Of a stretch of DNA of 64,000 bases, positions 45,357 through 53,597 are shown one piece after another. Every line of letters begins with the position of its first letter. Position 1 is the stretch's first letter. The notes under the pieces are model-generated. The model made no database searches and was not told the DNA's origin. It was given only the letters and a program-made list of their open reading frames with translations. The DNA is from Panacagrimonas sp052387695 (GTDB lineage: Bacteria > Pseudomonadota > Gammaproteobacteria > Nevskiales > Nevskiaceae), in assembly GCA_052387695.1 (NCBI GenBank), contig JBQTIX010000039.1, positions 22,831-86,830 of the forward strand. Reading direction: 5' to 3'. A program made the position numbers and the translations under genes.

Positions 45357-45809
45357 TCAGGGTTTGAGGTAGGCGTAGTCTTCGGACAGCTGCAATCGCG
45401 TGATCTCTGCCACGCCGGATTCCACGACCGTGACGTCGGGATGCACGCGACCCTTGTCGATCTGACGGGCTACGAGCGTGTTGTTGCAGACGCGGAACTC
45501 CACACCGGCCAGCATCAGGTCATCAATCATCGGTTCATACGGATTGCCGCGATCGTCCTTGGCGTCCTTCAGCAGGAAGTCCACACCCAGGCCTAAGGTC
45601 ACGACCACGATCTTGGTGTTCGGAACGGCCTTCAGATGATTCGTAATGTTTCGAATCGCCGGAAGGGCCCGAGCGGTGTCATCGACGTGGTAGACGACGC
45701 GCGGCACGGGGACCGCATCAGCGGCAACGGCGTGCATCGGAATCATTGCCGCCATCGAGAGCAGTGCTGCCAAGAACCTGCGGCGAGCTAGTCGAATCGT
45801 GTGCTTCAT
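45357..45809 (-). CDS. Exported DsrE-family protein
   Basis: The 150-residue product begins with an Arg-rich signal sequence (RLARRRFLAALLSMAAM, cleavage near AVA-AD). The rest is a DsrE/F-like domain: VVYHVDDTARALPAIRNI, LKAVPNTKIVVVTLG, and the conserved GVEFRVCNNTL with its single Cys. DsrE proteins carry persulfide sulfur; an exported version would act in the periplasm. A GGGAG ribosome-binding site precedes the ATG at 45809. It is divergent from the YeeE operon. Confidence 0.8.
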   Translation of the reverse strand: MKHTIRLARRRFLAALLSMAAMIPMHAVAADAVPVPRVVYHVDDTARALPAIRNITNHLKAVPNTKIVVVTLGLGVDFLLKDAKDDRGNPYEPMIDDLMLAGVEFRVCNNTLVARQIDKGRVHPDVTVVESGVAEITRLQLSEDYAYLKP

Positions 45810-45973
45810 GGTCACTCCCTTGGGACTCTCATGGATCGCGAGGCGTTGGCGCGACCGAGTGCGAAGACTAGGCGCTTGCACATCTTCAAGCCACTGGGTC
45901 GCCAGCGACACGCACCGATCAGGTCTCGATTGCGGTATCTGATGAGAGTCTCTGGACGTATACCCCTGGGAGA

Positions 45974-46001
45974 TTGACCAGCATACGGGCGGTGGTATAG
46001 T
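45974..46001 (+). promoter_or_regulatory. Sigma-70 promoter of the sulfur-transport operon
   Basis: TTGACC (45974-45979), 16-bp spacer, TATAGT (45996-46001). The spacer plus -10 contains TACGGGCGGTGGTATA (45984-45999), which recurs with 14 of 16 matches in front of the sox operon at 50232-50247. This suggests common control. Confidence 0.65.
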
Positions 46002-46045
46002 CGTACATACCGGTGCGGGTACCCGTATCGAATGGAGGATTAAAA

Positions 46046-46126
46046 ATGAGAAACAAGTCAGGATACGGGGCGGCAGATCAGTCCGCGCGGCCATCCAGCG
46101 ACCCACTGCACGGGGTGCTCGCATGA
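46046..46126 (+). CDS. 26-residue leader-like small ORF
   Basis: A very good ribosome-binding site (TGGAGGATTAAAA) precedes an ATG that opens a 26-codon frame ending in an ATGA overlap with the YeeE gene. The peptide has no hydrophobic segment and no Cys. The better ribosome-binding site belongs to this ORF rather than to the YeeE gene, so the ORF probably drives translation of YeeE by coupling, or acts as a leader peptide. It is too short for family recognition. Confidence 0.5.
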   Translation: MRNKSGYGAADQSARPSSDPLHGVLA

Positions 46127-46641
46127 ACGGCGGCCCGAAGCCTCTCTGGAATCCCTACGTCGCCGGTGCCCTGCTCGGGCTCGGGTTGCTGATGACCTTC
46201 GTGCTCACGGGTCACGGACTCGGCGCCAGCGGATTCACGACCTCGCTGGCCGCTTCGGCCGCGCACGTCGTCGCGCCGCAGGCGGTGGAATCGAACAGCT
46301 ACTTCGGCTCGATGTTCGAGGACGGCGCCAATCCGCTGAATTCTTGGATCACCTGGCAGGTGATTGGCGTGGCCATCGGCGCGCTGTTCGCCTCGGTCAG
46401 CGCGCGACGCTTCCGCTGGAGCATCGATGGGCCGACCAAGCTGACGAGTGCGAAGAAGCTGGGACTGGCACTCGTCGGCGGAATGATCGCCGGGCTCGGC
46501 GCGCGTATCGCGCTGGGTTGCACGAGCGGACTCGGACTGTCCGGCGCGGCGACGCTCGCCACCGCGGGCTTCCTGTTCCTCATGGGTTTCTTCGCCACCG
46601 GGGCCGCCTTCGGCCTCATCATGAAGAGGTACTACGCATGA
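46123..46641 (+). CDS. YeeE/YedE sulfur-transport protein, first half-type
   Basis: The 172-residue inner-membrane protein is a half-length YeeE/YedE (SoxT/PmpA-like) protein. Helices are visible at about residues 10-35, 72-92, 108-128 and 140-165. The functional Cys lies in ALGCTSGLGLSGAA. The family takes up thiosulfate or other sulfur species, passing it along Cys residues. It overlaps the second half-size gene by ATGA, so the two probably form one transporter. Confidence 0.88.
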   Translation: MNGGPKPLWNPYVAGALLGLGLLMTFVLTGHGLGASGFTTSLAASAAHVVAPQAVESNSYFGSMFEDGANPLNSWITWQVIGVAIGALFASVSARRFRWSIDGPTKLTSAKKLGLALVGGMIAGLGARIALGCTSGLGLSGAATLATAGFLFLMGFFATGAAFGLIMKRYYA

Positions 46642-47246
46642 CTCTCCCTCTCGGCATGACCGGCATCGCCAGCGGCCTGTTCTGCGGCCTCGTGTTTGGC
46701 TTTGCTCTGGAACGCGCGGGCTTCGCCAGCGCCTGCAATCTCACCGCGCAGCTGCGCTTCAAGGACTGGCGCGTGTTCAAGGTGATGTTCACCGCCATCA
46801 TCGTGGCGGCCTTCGGGCTCTACTTCCTGCTGGCTGCGGGCATGATGGCAAAGGACGATATCTACATCCCGTCCGTGTTCCTCTGGGCCACCTTGCTCGG
46901 CGGCGTCGGTGTGGGTGCAGGCATGGCGGTCGGCGGCTACTGCCCCGGTACCTCGGTGGTCGGCTTCGTGTCCGGCAAGATCGACGGGCTGGTGTTCTTC
47001 ATCGGCCTCGCGCTCGGCACCTTCGTGTTCGCGGGTGCGTACGACTTCATCGAGCCCATCCTTGAAGCGGTGCCCGGCCCCGAGGCGCAGACCGTGCCCG
47101 AGTTGCTGCACCTGCCGACCTTGCTGGTGCTGTTCATGCTGCTCGGTGTGCTGGTGGGCGTCGGCTGGATGACGCGCGAGCGCAAGCCTGCCGAGCCGGT
47201 CGCGCGCGGCAAGGCGCCGGTCGGCGCTGCGGCGCAGGCCTCTTGA
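46638..47246 (+). CDS. YeeE/YedE sulfur-transport protein, second half-type
   Basis: The 202-residue membrane protein completes the pair. Its Cys-bearing motifs are ERAGFASACN near the N-terminus and GGYCPGTSVVG in the middle, both typical of PmpB/YedE. About five helices are seen, and the tail is charged. Translation is coupled to the gene before it. Together they would bring reduced sulfur across the inner membrane for the nearby sulfur-handling proteins. Confidence 0.88.
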   Translation: MTLPLGMTGIASGLFCGLVFGFALERAGFASACNLTAQLRFKDWRVFKVMFTAIIVAAFGLYFLLAAGMMAKDDIYIPSVFLWATLLGGVGVGAGMAVGGYCPGTSVVGFVSGKIDGLVFFIGLALGTFVFAGAYDFIEPILEAVPGPEAQTVPELLHLPTLLVLFMLLGVLVGVGWMTRERKPAEPVARGKAPVGAAAQAS

Positions 47247-47268
47247 TCGACCGAGCGTGAGCACTCCT

Positions 47269-47520
47269 ATGAGCAAGAAGAATCACAAGGCATCGGGTTC
47301 CCTGGCGCAGGCCGCGGCCGTTCTCGGTCTGGCCATGGCCGCCGTCGCGGCGATGCCGGTGGCGGCAGAAGATGCGCCCAAGGCGCCCGAGGCAGGGAAG
47401 GTCGAAGCGACGCGGCCGGCTGCGTCGGCTGAGGCCAAGGCGGAGCAATCGCCCAAGGCGAGCAACCCTTGCGCCGTCAAGAAGAAAAAGAAGAAAGGCC
47501 CCTGCGCCGTCGGCGGCTGA
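47269..47520 (+). CDS. Small exported Lys/Cys-tailed protein
   Basis: The 83-residue product has a signal peptide (core about residues 11-30, cleavage near VAA-ED), then an Ala/Glu/Pro/Lys-rich low-complexity stretch, and ends NPCAVKKKKKKGPCAVGG. The tail holds two PCAV units around six Lys. Proteins ending in NPCA-type repeats occur in several proteobacteria, but I know no function. Metal or sulfane-sulfur binding by the paired Cys is a guess. A GTG four codons upstream is an alternative start. Confidence 0.6.
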   Translation: MSKKNHKASGSLAQAAAVLGLAMAAVAAMPVAAEDAPKAPEAGKVEATRPAASAEAKAEQSPKASNPCAVKKKKKKGPCAVGG

Positions 47521-47536
47521 GTCGGCTTGCCTGACC

Positions 47537-48226
47537 ATGGTCGCTCGGCTCTCCTTGCGGATGGATCGGGCGCTGAGCGGCGAATCCCGAGGCAGCGTTC
47601 AGCGCGCGGCCGAGGGCCTGGCGGTTCTGATGGAAGCCACTCGCCGTCTCGCGCTGGAGCGGCAGGGTCTTCTGGCTGAAGTCGTCGCGGGGCGGTCCCT
47701 CGTTCGGGCCTTGGATCATTTTCCCGTGGACGACGCGCACGATGCGCGTACCGGGTATCGCTGGTACTACCACTGCCACCCGCGCGAGGCTCGCACAGCC
47801 GGAGAGCACGGTCATTTTCACCTGTTCTCGGATCCGCACTCGGGACAGGCGGTCACGCACCTGATCACGATCTCGGTGAGTGATCGCGGCTTGCCGTTGG
47901 GCCTGTTCACGACCAATCGCTGGGTCACTGATGAGCGCTGGCAGTCCGCCACGCGCATCCTGCACCTGATCCGGGATTTCGCGCTGGCTTCACCGAAACA
48001 GCTTCACCTCGTACACCAGTGGCTTGCCCACGTGCTGCGCGCCTTCGCCCCGCAGATTCGCGTACTCCTGTTCATGCGCGACGAGCGCCTGGATGCGCTG
48101 CGCGTGTCCGCGCGTTCAGACGTCCTGGAAGACCGCCGCATCGCCGTGCTCAGCCGCTGCGGGATCGACCTGTTTGCTCAAGCGGCGGCGCTGGACCGTC
48201 GACTTCCACCTGCCGTCATAACCTGA
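47537..48226 (+). CDS. DUF6969-like protein
   Basis: The 229-residue cytosolic protein contains a His-rich core YHCHPREARTAGEHGHFHLF (about residues 76-95), followed by HLITISVSDRGLPLGLFTTNRWVTDERW. I associate this pattern with the uncharacterised DUF6969 family found near sulfur-oxidation genes; that name is from memory. The HCH and EHGHFH clusters could bind a metal. It is 16 bp after the Lys/Cys-tailed peptide gene and 11 bp before the exported rhodanese, so it belongs to the operon. Confidence 0.6.
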   Translation: MVARLSLRMDRALSGESRGSVQRAAEGLAVLMEATRRLALERQGLLAEVVAGRSLVRALDHFPVDDAHDARTGYRWYYHCHPREARTAGEHGHFHLFSDPHSGQAVTHLITISVSDRGLPLGLFTTNRWVTDERWQSATRILHLIRDFALASPKQLHLVHQWLAHVLRAFAPQIRVLLFMRDERLDALRVSARSDVLEDRRIAVLSRCGIDLFAQAAALDRRLPPAVIT

Positions 48227-48237
48227 GGAGAGACCCG

Positions 48238-49209
48238 ATGAGACTGTCGCTGCCGATACTGGTGTTTGCGTTTGTGTGGCCATTCGCTGCCTCGGCCGAA
48301 AAGTTGCCCGGCCCGGTGGTGGACGCCAAGTGGTTCAAGGACCACGTATCGCATGTGGTGCTGATCGACGTGCGCAACGATCTCGATAGCTGGACCAAGG
48401 CGCCGGAATACGAGAAGGACGAGAAGACCGGCGAGCAGAAGCTCAGCGCCACCGGGGGGCACATCGACGGCGCGCTGCCCCTGCTGTTCAAGAAGGTGCG
48501 CGTGGACAAGACCGTGGACGGCAAGAAGATCGAGAAGATGCTGCCGGATCGCGCTTATGTGCAGGATCTCATGCAGGCCACTGGCGCGGCCAAGGGCAAG
48601 CCCATCGTCATCACCTCGCCTGGCGAGGCGGCCGACGAGATCGAGGCCGCGGCGCGGGTGTACTGGACCCTGAAGCTCTACGGTGCCGACGACATCGCCC
48701 TGCTCGACGGCGGCAATGCCGCCTGGATTGCAGCCGGCCTGCCGGTGAGCACCGAGAAGAAGGATGTGGCGCGCGGTGACTGGGAAGCCAAGGCCGAGCG
48801 CAAGGAGATGGTGGCGGAACTGGCCGACGTGGAACAGGCGATCAAGGACAAGGTGCAGATCGTGGACGCACGCCCGTTGCCGCAGTACCTCGGCGTGAGC
48901 TTCAAGAAGCCTGCGGTGACGGTGGGCGGACATCTGGTCGGTGCGCTGAACGTGCCGACCGACGTGCGCGTGCGCAGCAGCGGCATCGCGCAGATGTTCC
49001 TCAAGCCGGACGAGTACCGCGCCGTGCTCAAGGCGCAGGGCGTGCAGGAGCAGGTGCCGACTGTGACTTACTGCAACACCGGGCACATGGCGTCCGGCAT
49101 GTGGTTCATCCAGAGCGAGATCCTGGGCGCGAAGAACGTGCGCCTGTATGACGGCTCGATGCACGAGTGGACGACGCTCGGCAAGCCCGTGGTGGGCCTG
49201 GGCGGCTGA
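48238..49209 (+). CDS. Exported double-rhodanese sulfurtransferase
   Basis: The 323-residue protein has a signal peptide (cleavage near ASA-EK) and two rhodanese domains. The second has the active Cys in TYCNTGHMAS (about residue 283). In the first, the equivalent loop is VITSPGEAAD, with Ser instead of Cys, so it is catalytically inactive as usual for tandem rhodaneses. It would move sulfane sulfur in the periplasm. A TGAGGAGAG ribosome-binding site precedes the ATG. It closes the plus-strand operon that starts with the YeeE genes. Confidence 0.88.
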   Translation: MRLSLPILVFAFVWPFAASAEKLPGPVVDAKWFKDHVSHVVLIDVRNDLDSWTKAPEYEKDEKTGEQKLSATGGHIDGALPLLFKKVRVDKTVDGKKIEKMLPDRAYVQDLMQATGAAKGKPIVITSPGEAADEIEAAARVYWTLKLYGADDIALLDGGNAAWIAAGLPVSTEKKDVARGDWEAKAERKEMVAELADVEQAIKDKVQIVDARPLPQYLGVSFKKPAVTVGGHLVGALNVPTDVRVRSSGIAQMFLKPDEYRAVLKAQGVQEQVPTVTYCNTGHMASGMWFIQSEILGAKNVRLYDGSMHEWTTLGKPVVGLGG

Positions 49210-49214
49210 GGAAT

Positions 49215-50228
49215 TTATGGATGCTCGGTGGCGGGTACCGGGTCTGCGGCGCCCGCACCGAGCATCTCGGCCTGCATTTCGAGAAACACCGTGTAGGCGT
49301 TGCGACGGTTCGCGAGATCGAAGGTCGGCAGATTCTTGAAGGCCGACCAGTCGGTCGCCGCGTAGGCCTCCTCGAAGGTCTGAAGCTCATCGACCGCGTG
49401 GCCCATCCGCTCGCGCAGAAACTCCAGGTACTGCCGCGTCACGGCTAGATCCTTCGCCGCGTCCCGGGATGCCGGGCCGTGACCAGGCACCACGATGCGC
49501 GCGCCGCTGCGGTCGAGCCGATGCAGGGCACTCAGCCACTCGCGCGTGTTGCCATCGACCACGAAAGGCAGGCGACCGGTGAAGAACAGATCACCCGCGA
49601 ACAGCACGCCCTGGTCCGGCACGGACAGCATCAGATCGCCCGACGTGTGCGAGTCGCCGCCGTCTATAAGCTCGAAGCGGGTGCCGCCCAGCTCGAACAC
49701 GATGGGCTGATCGTCGGCGAACGTGAGCCAACGATCCGCGGGGACCAGATGTGTCGCCTCGTTCACCCAGGGGGCGAGGTCCTGCCGGCGCTGGGCGAGA
49801 CGGTCGCGCGCAAGGTCGGACGCAAGGTATTGCTGGCCTTCGCGGCGCGCCCAGATGTCGGCGTCCGCAGCTTTGAACACCTGCAAGCCGTAGACGTGAT
49901 CCGCGTGGTAGTGACTGACGATGACGCGGCGGATCGGCTGCATCGTTACCTTGCGGATCGCAGCGATCATCGCCTCCGCGAGCGCGGGTGTGGCGAGCGC
50001 ATCGAAGACCACGACGCCATCCGTCGTCACGACGAATCCCGCGTTGCTCATGAATCCGCGGTTGTCGCGTGTAGCCATCCCCGACTCGCCCTCGAAGTAC
50101 CAGACCTTGGGTGACAGCCGCTGGGCAGTGATCACCGGCGCCGAAATCGCCGGACTCGCCACTACGGAGTGCGCGAACAGCGCTCCCAGCAACGCATACC
50201 CGGAGGGGGCTAGTCTTAGGATTTTCAT
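49215..50228 (-). CDS. soxH: Exported metallo-beta-lactamase-fold hydrolase (SoxH-like)
   Basis: The 337-residue protein has a signal peptide (cleavage near VVA-SP). The MBL motif is SHYHADHVYG, with further zinc ligands in GDSHTSGD, FAGDLFF and VPGHGP. Exported MBL proteins of this size beside sox genes are called SoxH; their role in thiosulfate metabolism is not settled. The start at 50228 overlaps the -35 region of the divergent sox promoter. It converges on the rhodanese gene with only five bases between stops. Confidence 0.75.
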   Translation of the reverse strand: MKILRLAPSGYALLGALFAHSVVASPAISAPVITAQRLSPKVWYFEGESGMATRDNRGFMSNAGFVVTTDGVVVFDALATPALAEAMIAAIRKVTMQPIRRVIVSHYHADHVYGLQVFKAADADIWARREGQQYLASDLARDRLAQRRQDLAPWVNEATHLVPADRWLTFADDQPIVFELGGTRFELIDGGDSHTSGDLMLSVPDQGVLFAGDLFFTGRLPFVVDGNTREWLSALHRLDRSGARIVVPGHGPASRDAAKDLAVTRQYLEFLRERMGHAVDELQTFEEAYAATDWSAFKNLPTFDLANRRNAYTVFLEMQAEMLGAGAADPVPATEHP

Positions 50229-50249
50229 GTGTACGGGTGGGGGTATACT
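50222..50249 (+). promoter_or_regulatory. Promoter of the sox operon with shared sulfur-regulon element
   Basis: TTTTCA (50222-50227), 16-bp spacer, TATACT (50244-50249). The element TACGGGTGGGGGTATA (50232-50247) is 14/16 identical, in the same position relative to the -10, to that in the promoter at 45974-46001. Confidence 0.55.
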
Positions 50250-50373
50250 TTCGGAATGAAGCATAGTACGGTGAAGCGTATACGCAGTAGCCCTCTGGAT
50301 TCCGGCGGGGATGCTGAACGACAACACCCAGGGCGACCGGTCTGGCGGCGCCCCTGAGGAGGAGAAGGATCTG

Positions 50374-51720
50374 ATGAGTTCGGAGGATCGCCAACCGGGA
50401 CGAGTGCTCAAGGCACCGGAGAATTTTTTCGACCCGGCGTTTCTGCAGGAGCTGCGCAAGGAAGGCATCGACGAGCACCGTCGCAACTTCATGCGCAAGA
50501 GTTTCCTGGCAGCGAGCGCGGCGCTGGCTGGTGCGCCGCTGGCGGCGGCTGTCGCGGCAGACGACCCGAACATCGTGAACCTGCCGCCATGGACCAAGAT
50601 CCTGGGCAAGCCGGTGGCGTCCAACCCTTACGGCATGCCGTCGAAGTACGAATCGCAGCTTGTGCGCCGTGAATCACCGGGTCTTGCGAGCGTGCCGCAG
50701 GCTTCCGTGGCCTTCACGCCGCTGCAGGGCATGTTCGGCATCATCACGCCGTCCGGCCTGCACTTCGAGCGGCACCATCAGGGCTGGGTGGATATCGATC
50801 CCGGAAAGCACCGGCTGATGATCAACGGCCTGGTGAAGCGTCCGCGCGTCTACACGATGGACGACCTGATGCGCCTGCCCTCGGTGTCGCGCATCCATTT
50901 CCTGGAATGCGGTGCGAACGGCGCGATGGAGTGGGGTAATGTCGCGGTGCCCACCGTGCAATACACGCACGGCATGTTGTCCGGCTCGGAATTCACCGGC
51001 GTGCTGCTGTCCACCCTGCTCGACGATGCGGGCTTCGACCGCAAGACGGCGAAGTACATCCTGGTGGAAGGCGCGGATGGTTCGAGCATGACGCGCACCA
51101 TCGGCATCGACCGCGCGCTCGACGACGCGATGGTCGCTTACGGCATGAACGGCGAGATGTTGCGACCGGAGAATGGCTACCCCCTGCGCATGGTGGTGCC
51201 CGGCGTGCAGGGCGTGAGTTGGGTGAAGTGGTTGCGCCGCATCGAGGTGGGCGACAAGCCGTATGCGTCAAAGGACGAGGCCTCGCACTACGTGGACCTG
51301 ATGCCCGACGGCAGCATGCGCCAGTACACCTCGATACACGAAGCCAAGTCGGTGATCACCAGTCCCTCCGGCGGGCAGGTGCTGCTGACCAAGGGCTTCT
51401 ATAACGTCACCGGCCTGGCCTGGTCCGGCAAGGGCCGAATCAAGAAGGTCGATGTGTCCTTCGATGGCGGCAAGAACTGGAAGCAGGCCCGCCTCGAAAA
51501 TCCCATTCTTCCGAAGGCACTCACGCGCTTCAACGTGGACTGGGTGTGGGACGGCAGTCCAGCCATCCTGCAGAGCCGCGCGGTCGATGAGACGGGCTAT
51601 GTGCAGCCCACCTATCCGCAGTTGCGCGAGGTGCGAGGGACGCGCTCGGTCTACCACAACAACGCGATTCAATCGTGGAAGGTGGCGGACAGCGGCGAAG
51701 TCTCCAACGTGCAGCTATGA
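50374..51720 (+). CDS. soxC: Sulfite dehydrogenase-type molybdenum subunit SoxC
   Basis: The 448-residue periplasmic protein is the Mo-cofactor subunit of sulfane dehydrogenase SoxCD, which removes six electrons from SoxY-bound sulfane sulfur. A Tat signal (RRNFMRKSFLAAS) lies after a 36-residue N-terminal extension. The Mo-ligand Cys is in FLECGANGAMEWG, and PLRMVVPGVQG and a C-terminal dimerisation domain follow. I chose ATG 50374, which has a GGAGGAGAAGG stretch before it; ATG 50311 is possible. Its stop overlaps the soxD start. Confidence 0.95.
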   Translation: MSSEDRQPGRVLKAPENFFDPAFLQELRKEGIDEHRRNFMRKSFLAASAALAGAPLAAAVAADDPNIVNLPPWTKILGKPVASNPYGMPSKYESQLVRRESPGLASVPQASVAFTPLQGMFGIITPSGLHFERHHQGWVDIDPGKHRLMINGLVKRPRVYTMDDLMRLPSVSRIHFLECGANGAMEWGNVAVPTVQYTHGMLSGSEFTGVLLSTLLDDAGFDRKTAKYILVEGADGSSMTRTIGIDRALDDAMVAYGMNGEMLRPENGYPLRMVVPGVQGVSWVKWLRRIEVGDKPYASKDEASHYVDLMPDGSMRQYTSIHEAKSVITSPSGGQVLLTKGFYNVTGLAWSGKGRIKKVDVSFDGGKNWKQARLENPILPKALTRFNVDWVWDGSPAILQSRAVDETGYVQPTYPQLREVRGTRSVYHNNAIQSWKVADSGEVSNVQL

Positions 51721-52760
51721 GAACGGCCATGCGCGCATTCCTGCTCGTGGTGCTGACCGGCTTTTCGTTTTCGGCCGCCGCTGAGTTCAAGGGCGTCGGC
51801 CGCGATGCCACCGATGCCGAAGTGAAGGCTTGGGATATCGACGTGCGGCCGGACTTCCAGGGTCTGCCCTCAGGCTCCGGCAGCGTCTCCGACGGCGAGA
51901 CTTTGTGGATCGCCAAGTGCTCGAGCTGTCACGGCGACTTCGGCGATGCCAATCACGTCTTCGTGCCGCTGGTCGGCAACACGACGGCGGAGGACATCAA
52001 GACCGGCCGCGTGGCCTCGCTCAAAGCCGGCGGCAGCGTGCGCACCACGTTCACCAAGGTGGCGACCGTTTCCACGCTGTGGGATTACATCCATCGCGCG
52101 ATGCCCTGGGACGCGCCGAAGTCGCTGAGCCATAACGATGTGTATGCGCTGCTGGCCTACCTGCTCAATCTCGCGGAGATCGTGCCGACGAATTACGTGC
52201 TCTCGGACAAGAACATGGCCGAGGTGCAGGCGCGCATGCCCAACCGCAACGGCGTGACGCGCGAGCACGGCCTGTGGGACCTCAAGGGCAAGCCGGACAC
52301 GCACAACGTCGCCTGCGTGAAGGACTGCAAGAAAGAAGTAACGGTGCTGTCGGAGCTGCCCGCTTACGCGCGCAACGCGCACGGCAATCTCGCCGATCAG
52401 AACCGATCATTCGGGCCGGTCCGCGGTGTGGTCACGGCATCAGCCGCCGAAGCTGCGAAGCCCGCCGCTTCATCGGCACCCACTGCCCCCGAGAACGCCG
52501 CCGTCACCGCGGTGCTTGGCGCCAACGGCTGCACCGGCTGCCACGGCATGGACAAGAAGATCCTTGGACCGGGCTTCAACGAGATTGCGGCCAAGTACAA
52601 GTACAAGGGTCAGAAGGATGCGAAGGCGCACCTGACGACGCGCATCAAGGCCGGCGGCTCCGGCGTCTGGGGCCAGATCTCCATGCCGCCGCAGCCGGCC
52701 ATCACCGAGGCCGAACTCACCACCGTGGTCGACTGGCTGCTCGCCGGCGCCGCGCCCTGA
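51717..52760 (+). CDS. soxD: Diheme cytochrome c subunit SoxD
   Basis: The 347-residue periplasmic cytochrome takes electrons from SoxC. Two c-type heme sites are visible: CSSCH at about residue 64 and CTGCH at about residue 271. A long N-terminal domain has DYIHRAMPWDAPKSL, and an Ala/Pro linker separates the domains. The start overlaps the soxC stop by ATGA; a second ATG four codons on is an alternative. The diheme form matches Paracoccus-type SoxD. Confidence 0.93.
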   Translation: MRTAMRAFLLVVLTGFSFSAAAEFKGVGRDATDAEVKAWDIDVRPDFQGLPSGSGSVSDGETLWIAKCSSCHGDFGDANHVFVPLVGNTTAEDIKTGRVASLKAGGSVRTTFTKVATVSTLWDYIHRAMPWDAPKSLSHNDVYALLAYLLNLAEIVPTNYVLSDKNMAEVQARMPNRNGVTREHGLWDLKGKPDTHNVACVKDCKKEVTVLSELPAYARNAHGNLADQNRSFGPVRGVVTASAAEAAKPAASSAPTAPENAAVTAVLGANGCTGCHGMDKKILGPGFNEIAAKYKYKGQKDAKAHLTTRIKAGGSGVWGQISMPPQPAITEAELTTVVDWLLAGAAP

Positions 52761-52784
52761 ACAACACCTGGAATGGAGCATCGT

Positions 52785-53240
52785 ATGAACCTGCAACGTC
52801 GTAACTTCATGCGCCTTGGCGCCGGTGCGCTCGGCGCACTCGCTACGGGCGTGCTGTGGCCGCTGCGCGCGCTGGCGAACACCATCGAGAGCGCGTTCAA
52901 GGCCAAGAACGTGGACGAGGTGTTCAAGGAGTTGGGCACCACGCCAACTCCCAGCGATCAGATCGTCCTGACCACACCGGACATCGCCGAGAACGGCGCC
53001 GTGGTGCCGGTTTCCATCGTCAGCAACCTGCCGAAGACCGAGCAGATCATGGTGCTGGTGGAAAAGAACCCGAACCCGATGGCGGCCGCGTTCAATATCC
53101 CTGAAGGCACCGAGGGCTCCATCAACACGCGCGTCAAGATCGGCCAGACCTGCAACGTCTACGCCGTGGTCAAGGCGGACGGCAAGTTTTACAGCGCGAT
53201 GCGCGAGACCAAGGTCACGCTCGGCGGCTGCGGCGGATAA
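52785..53240 (+). CDS. soxY: Sulfur carrier protein SoxY
   Basis: The 151-residue protein carries thiosulfate sulfur as an S-conjugate on the Cys of its C-terminal GGCGG, which is intact here. A Tat-type signal (RRNFMRLGAGAL) exports it with SoxZ. The Ig-like core VVPVSIVSNLP is typical. A TGGAGC ribosome-binding site supports ATG 52785. It is followed by soxZ 17 bp later, as usual. Confidence 0.97.
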   Translation: MNLQRRNFMRLGAGALGALATGVLWPLRALANTIESAFKAKNVDEVFKELGTTPTPSDQIVLTTPDIAENGAVVPVSIVSNLPKTEQIMVLVEKNPNPMAAAFNIPEGTEGSINTRVKIGQTCNVYAVVKADGKFYSAMRETKVTLGGCGG

Positions 53241-53257
53241 AGGACAGGAGAAAAGAC

Positions 53258-53569
53258 ATGGGTAGCCCAATGAAGATCCGCGCTTCCACCAAGGACGGCG
53301 TGACCGAAGTCAAAGCGCTGATGGCGCATCCGATGGAAACCGGCCAGCGCAAGGGCCCGGATGGCCAGGCAGTGCCTGCGCTGTACATCAATGAAGTGAC
53401 GGCGATGCACAACGACAAGATCGTGCTGTCGGCGCACTGGGGACCGGCGGTGTCGCAGAACCCCTTCCTGCAGTTCAAGTTCAAGGGCGGTGCGCCCGGC
53501 GACAAGGTGGTGGTGTCGTGGAAAGACAGCAGCGGTGATTCGCGCACCGACGAGATCGCACTCGCCTGA
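53258..53569 (+). CDS. soxZ: Sulfur carrier partner SoxZ
   Basis: The 103-residue Ig-like protein pairs with SoxY. MKIRAS, MAHPMETGQRKG and the C-terminal VSWKDSSGDSRTDE are diagnostic. It has no signal of its own and is exported in complex with SoxY. An AGGAGA ribosome-binding site precedes the ATG. Confidence 0.97.
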   Translation: MGSPMKIRASTKDGVTEVKALMAHPMETGQRKGPDGQAVPALYINEVTAMHNDKIVLSAHWGPAVSQNPFLQFKFKGGAPGDKVVVSWKDSSGDSRTDEIALA

Positions 53570-53597
53570 TTCCTTCAGTAGCTTCGGGAGCCTCACC

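Noticed and set aside
49215..50228. A metallo-beta-lactamase antibiotic-resistance gene
   Set aside because: The fold is shared, but the exported SoxH-like form next to soxC and the overall sequence fit sulfur metabolism, not beta-lactam hydrolysis.
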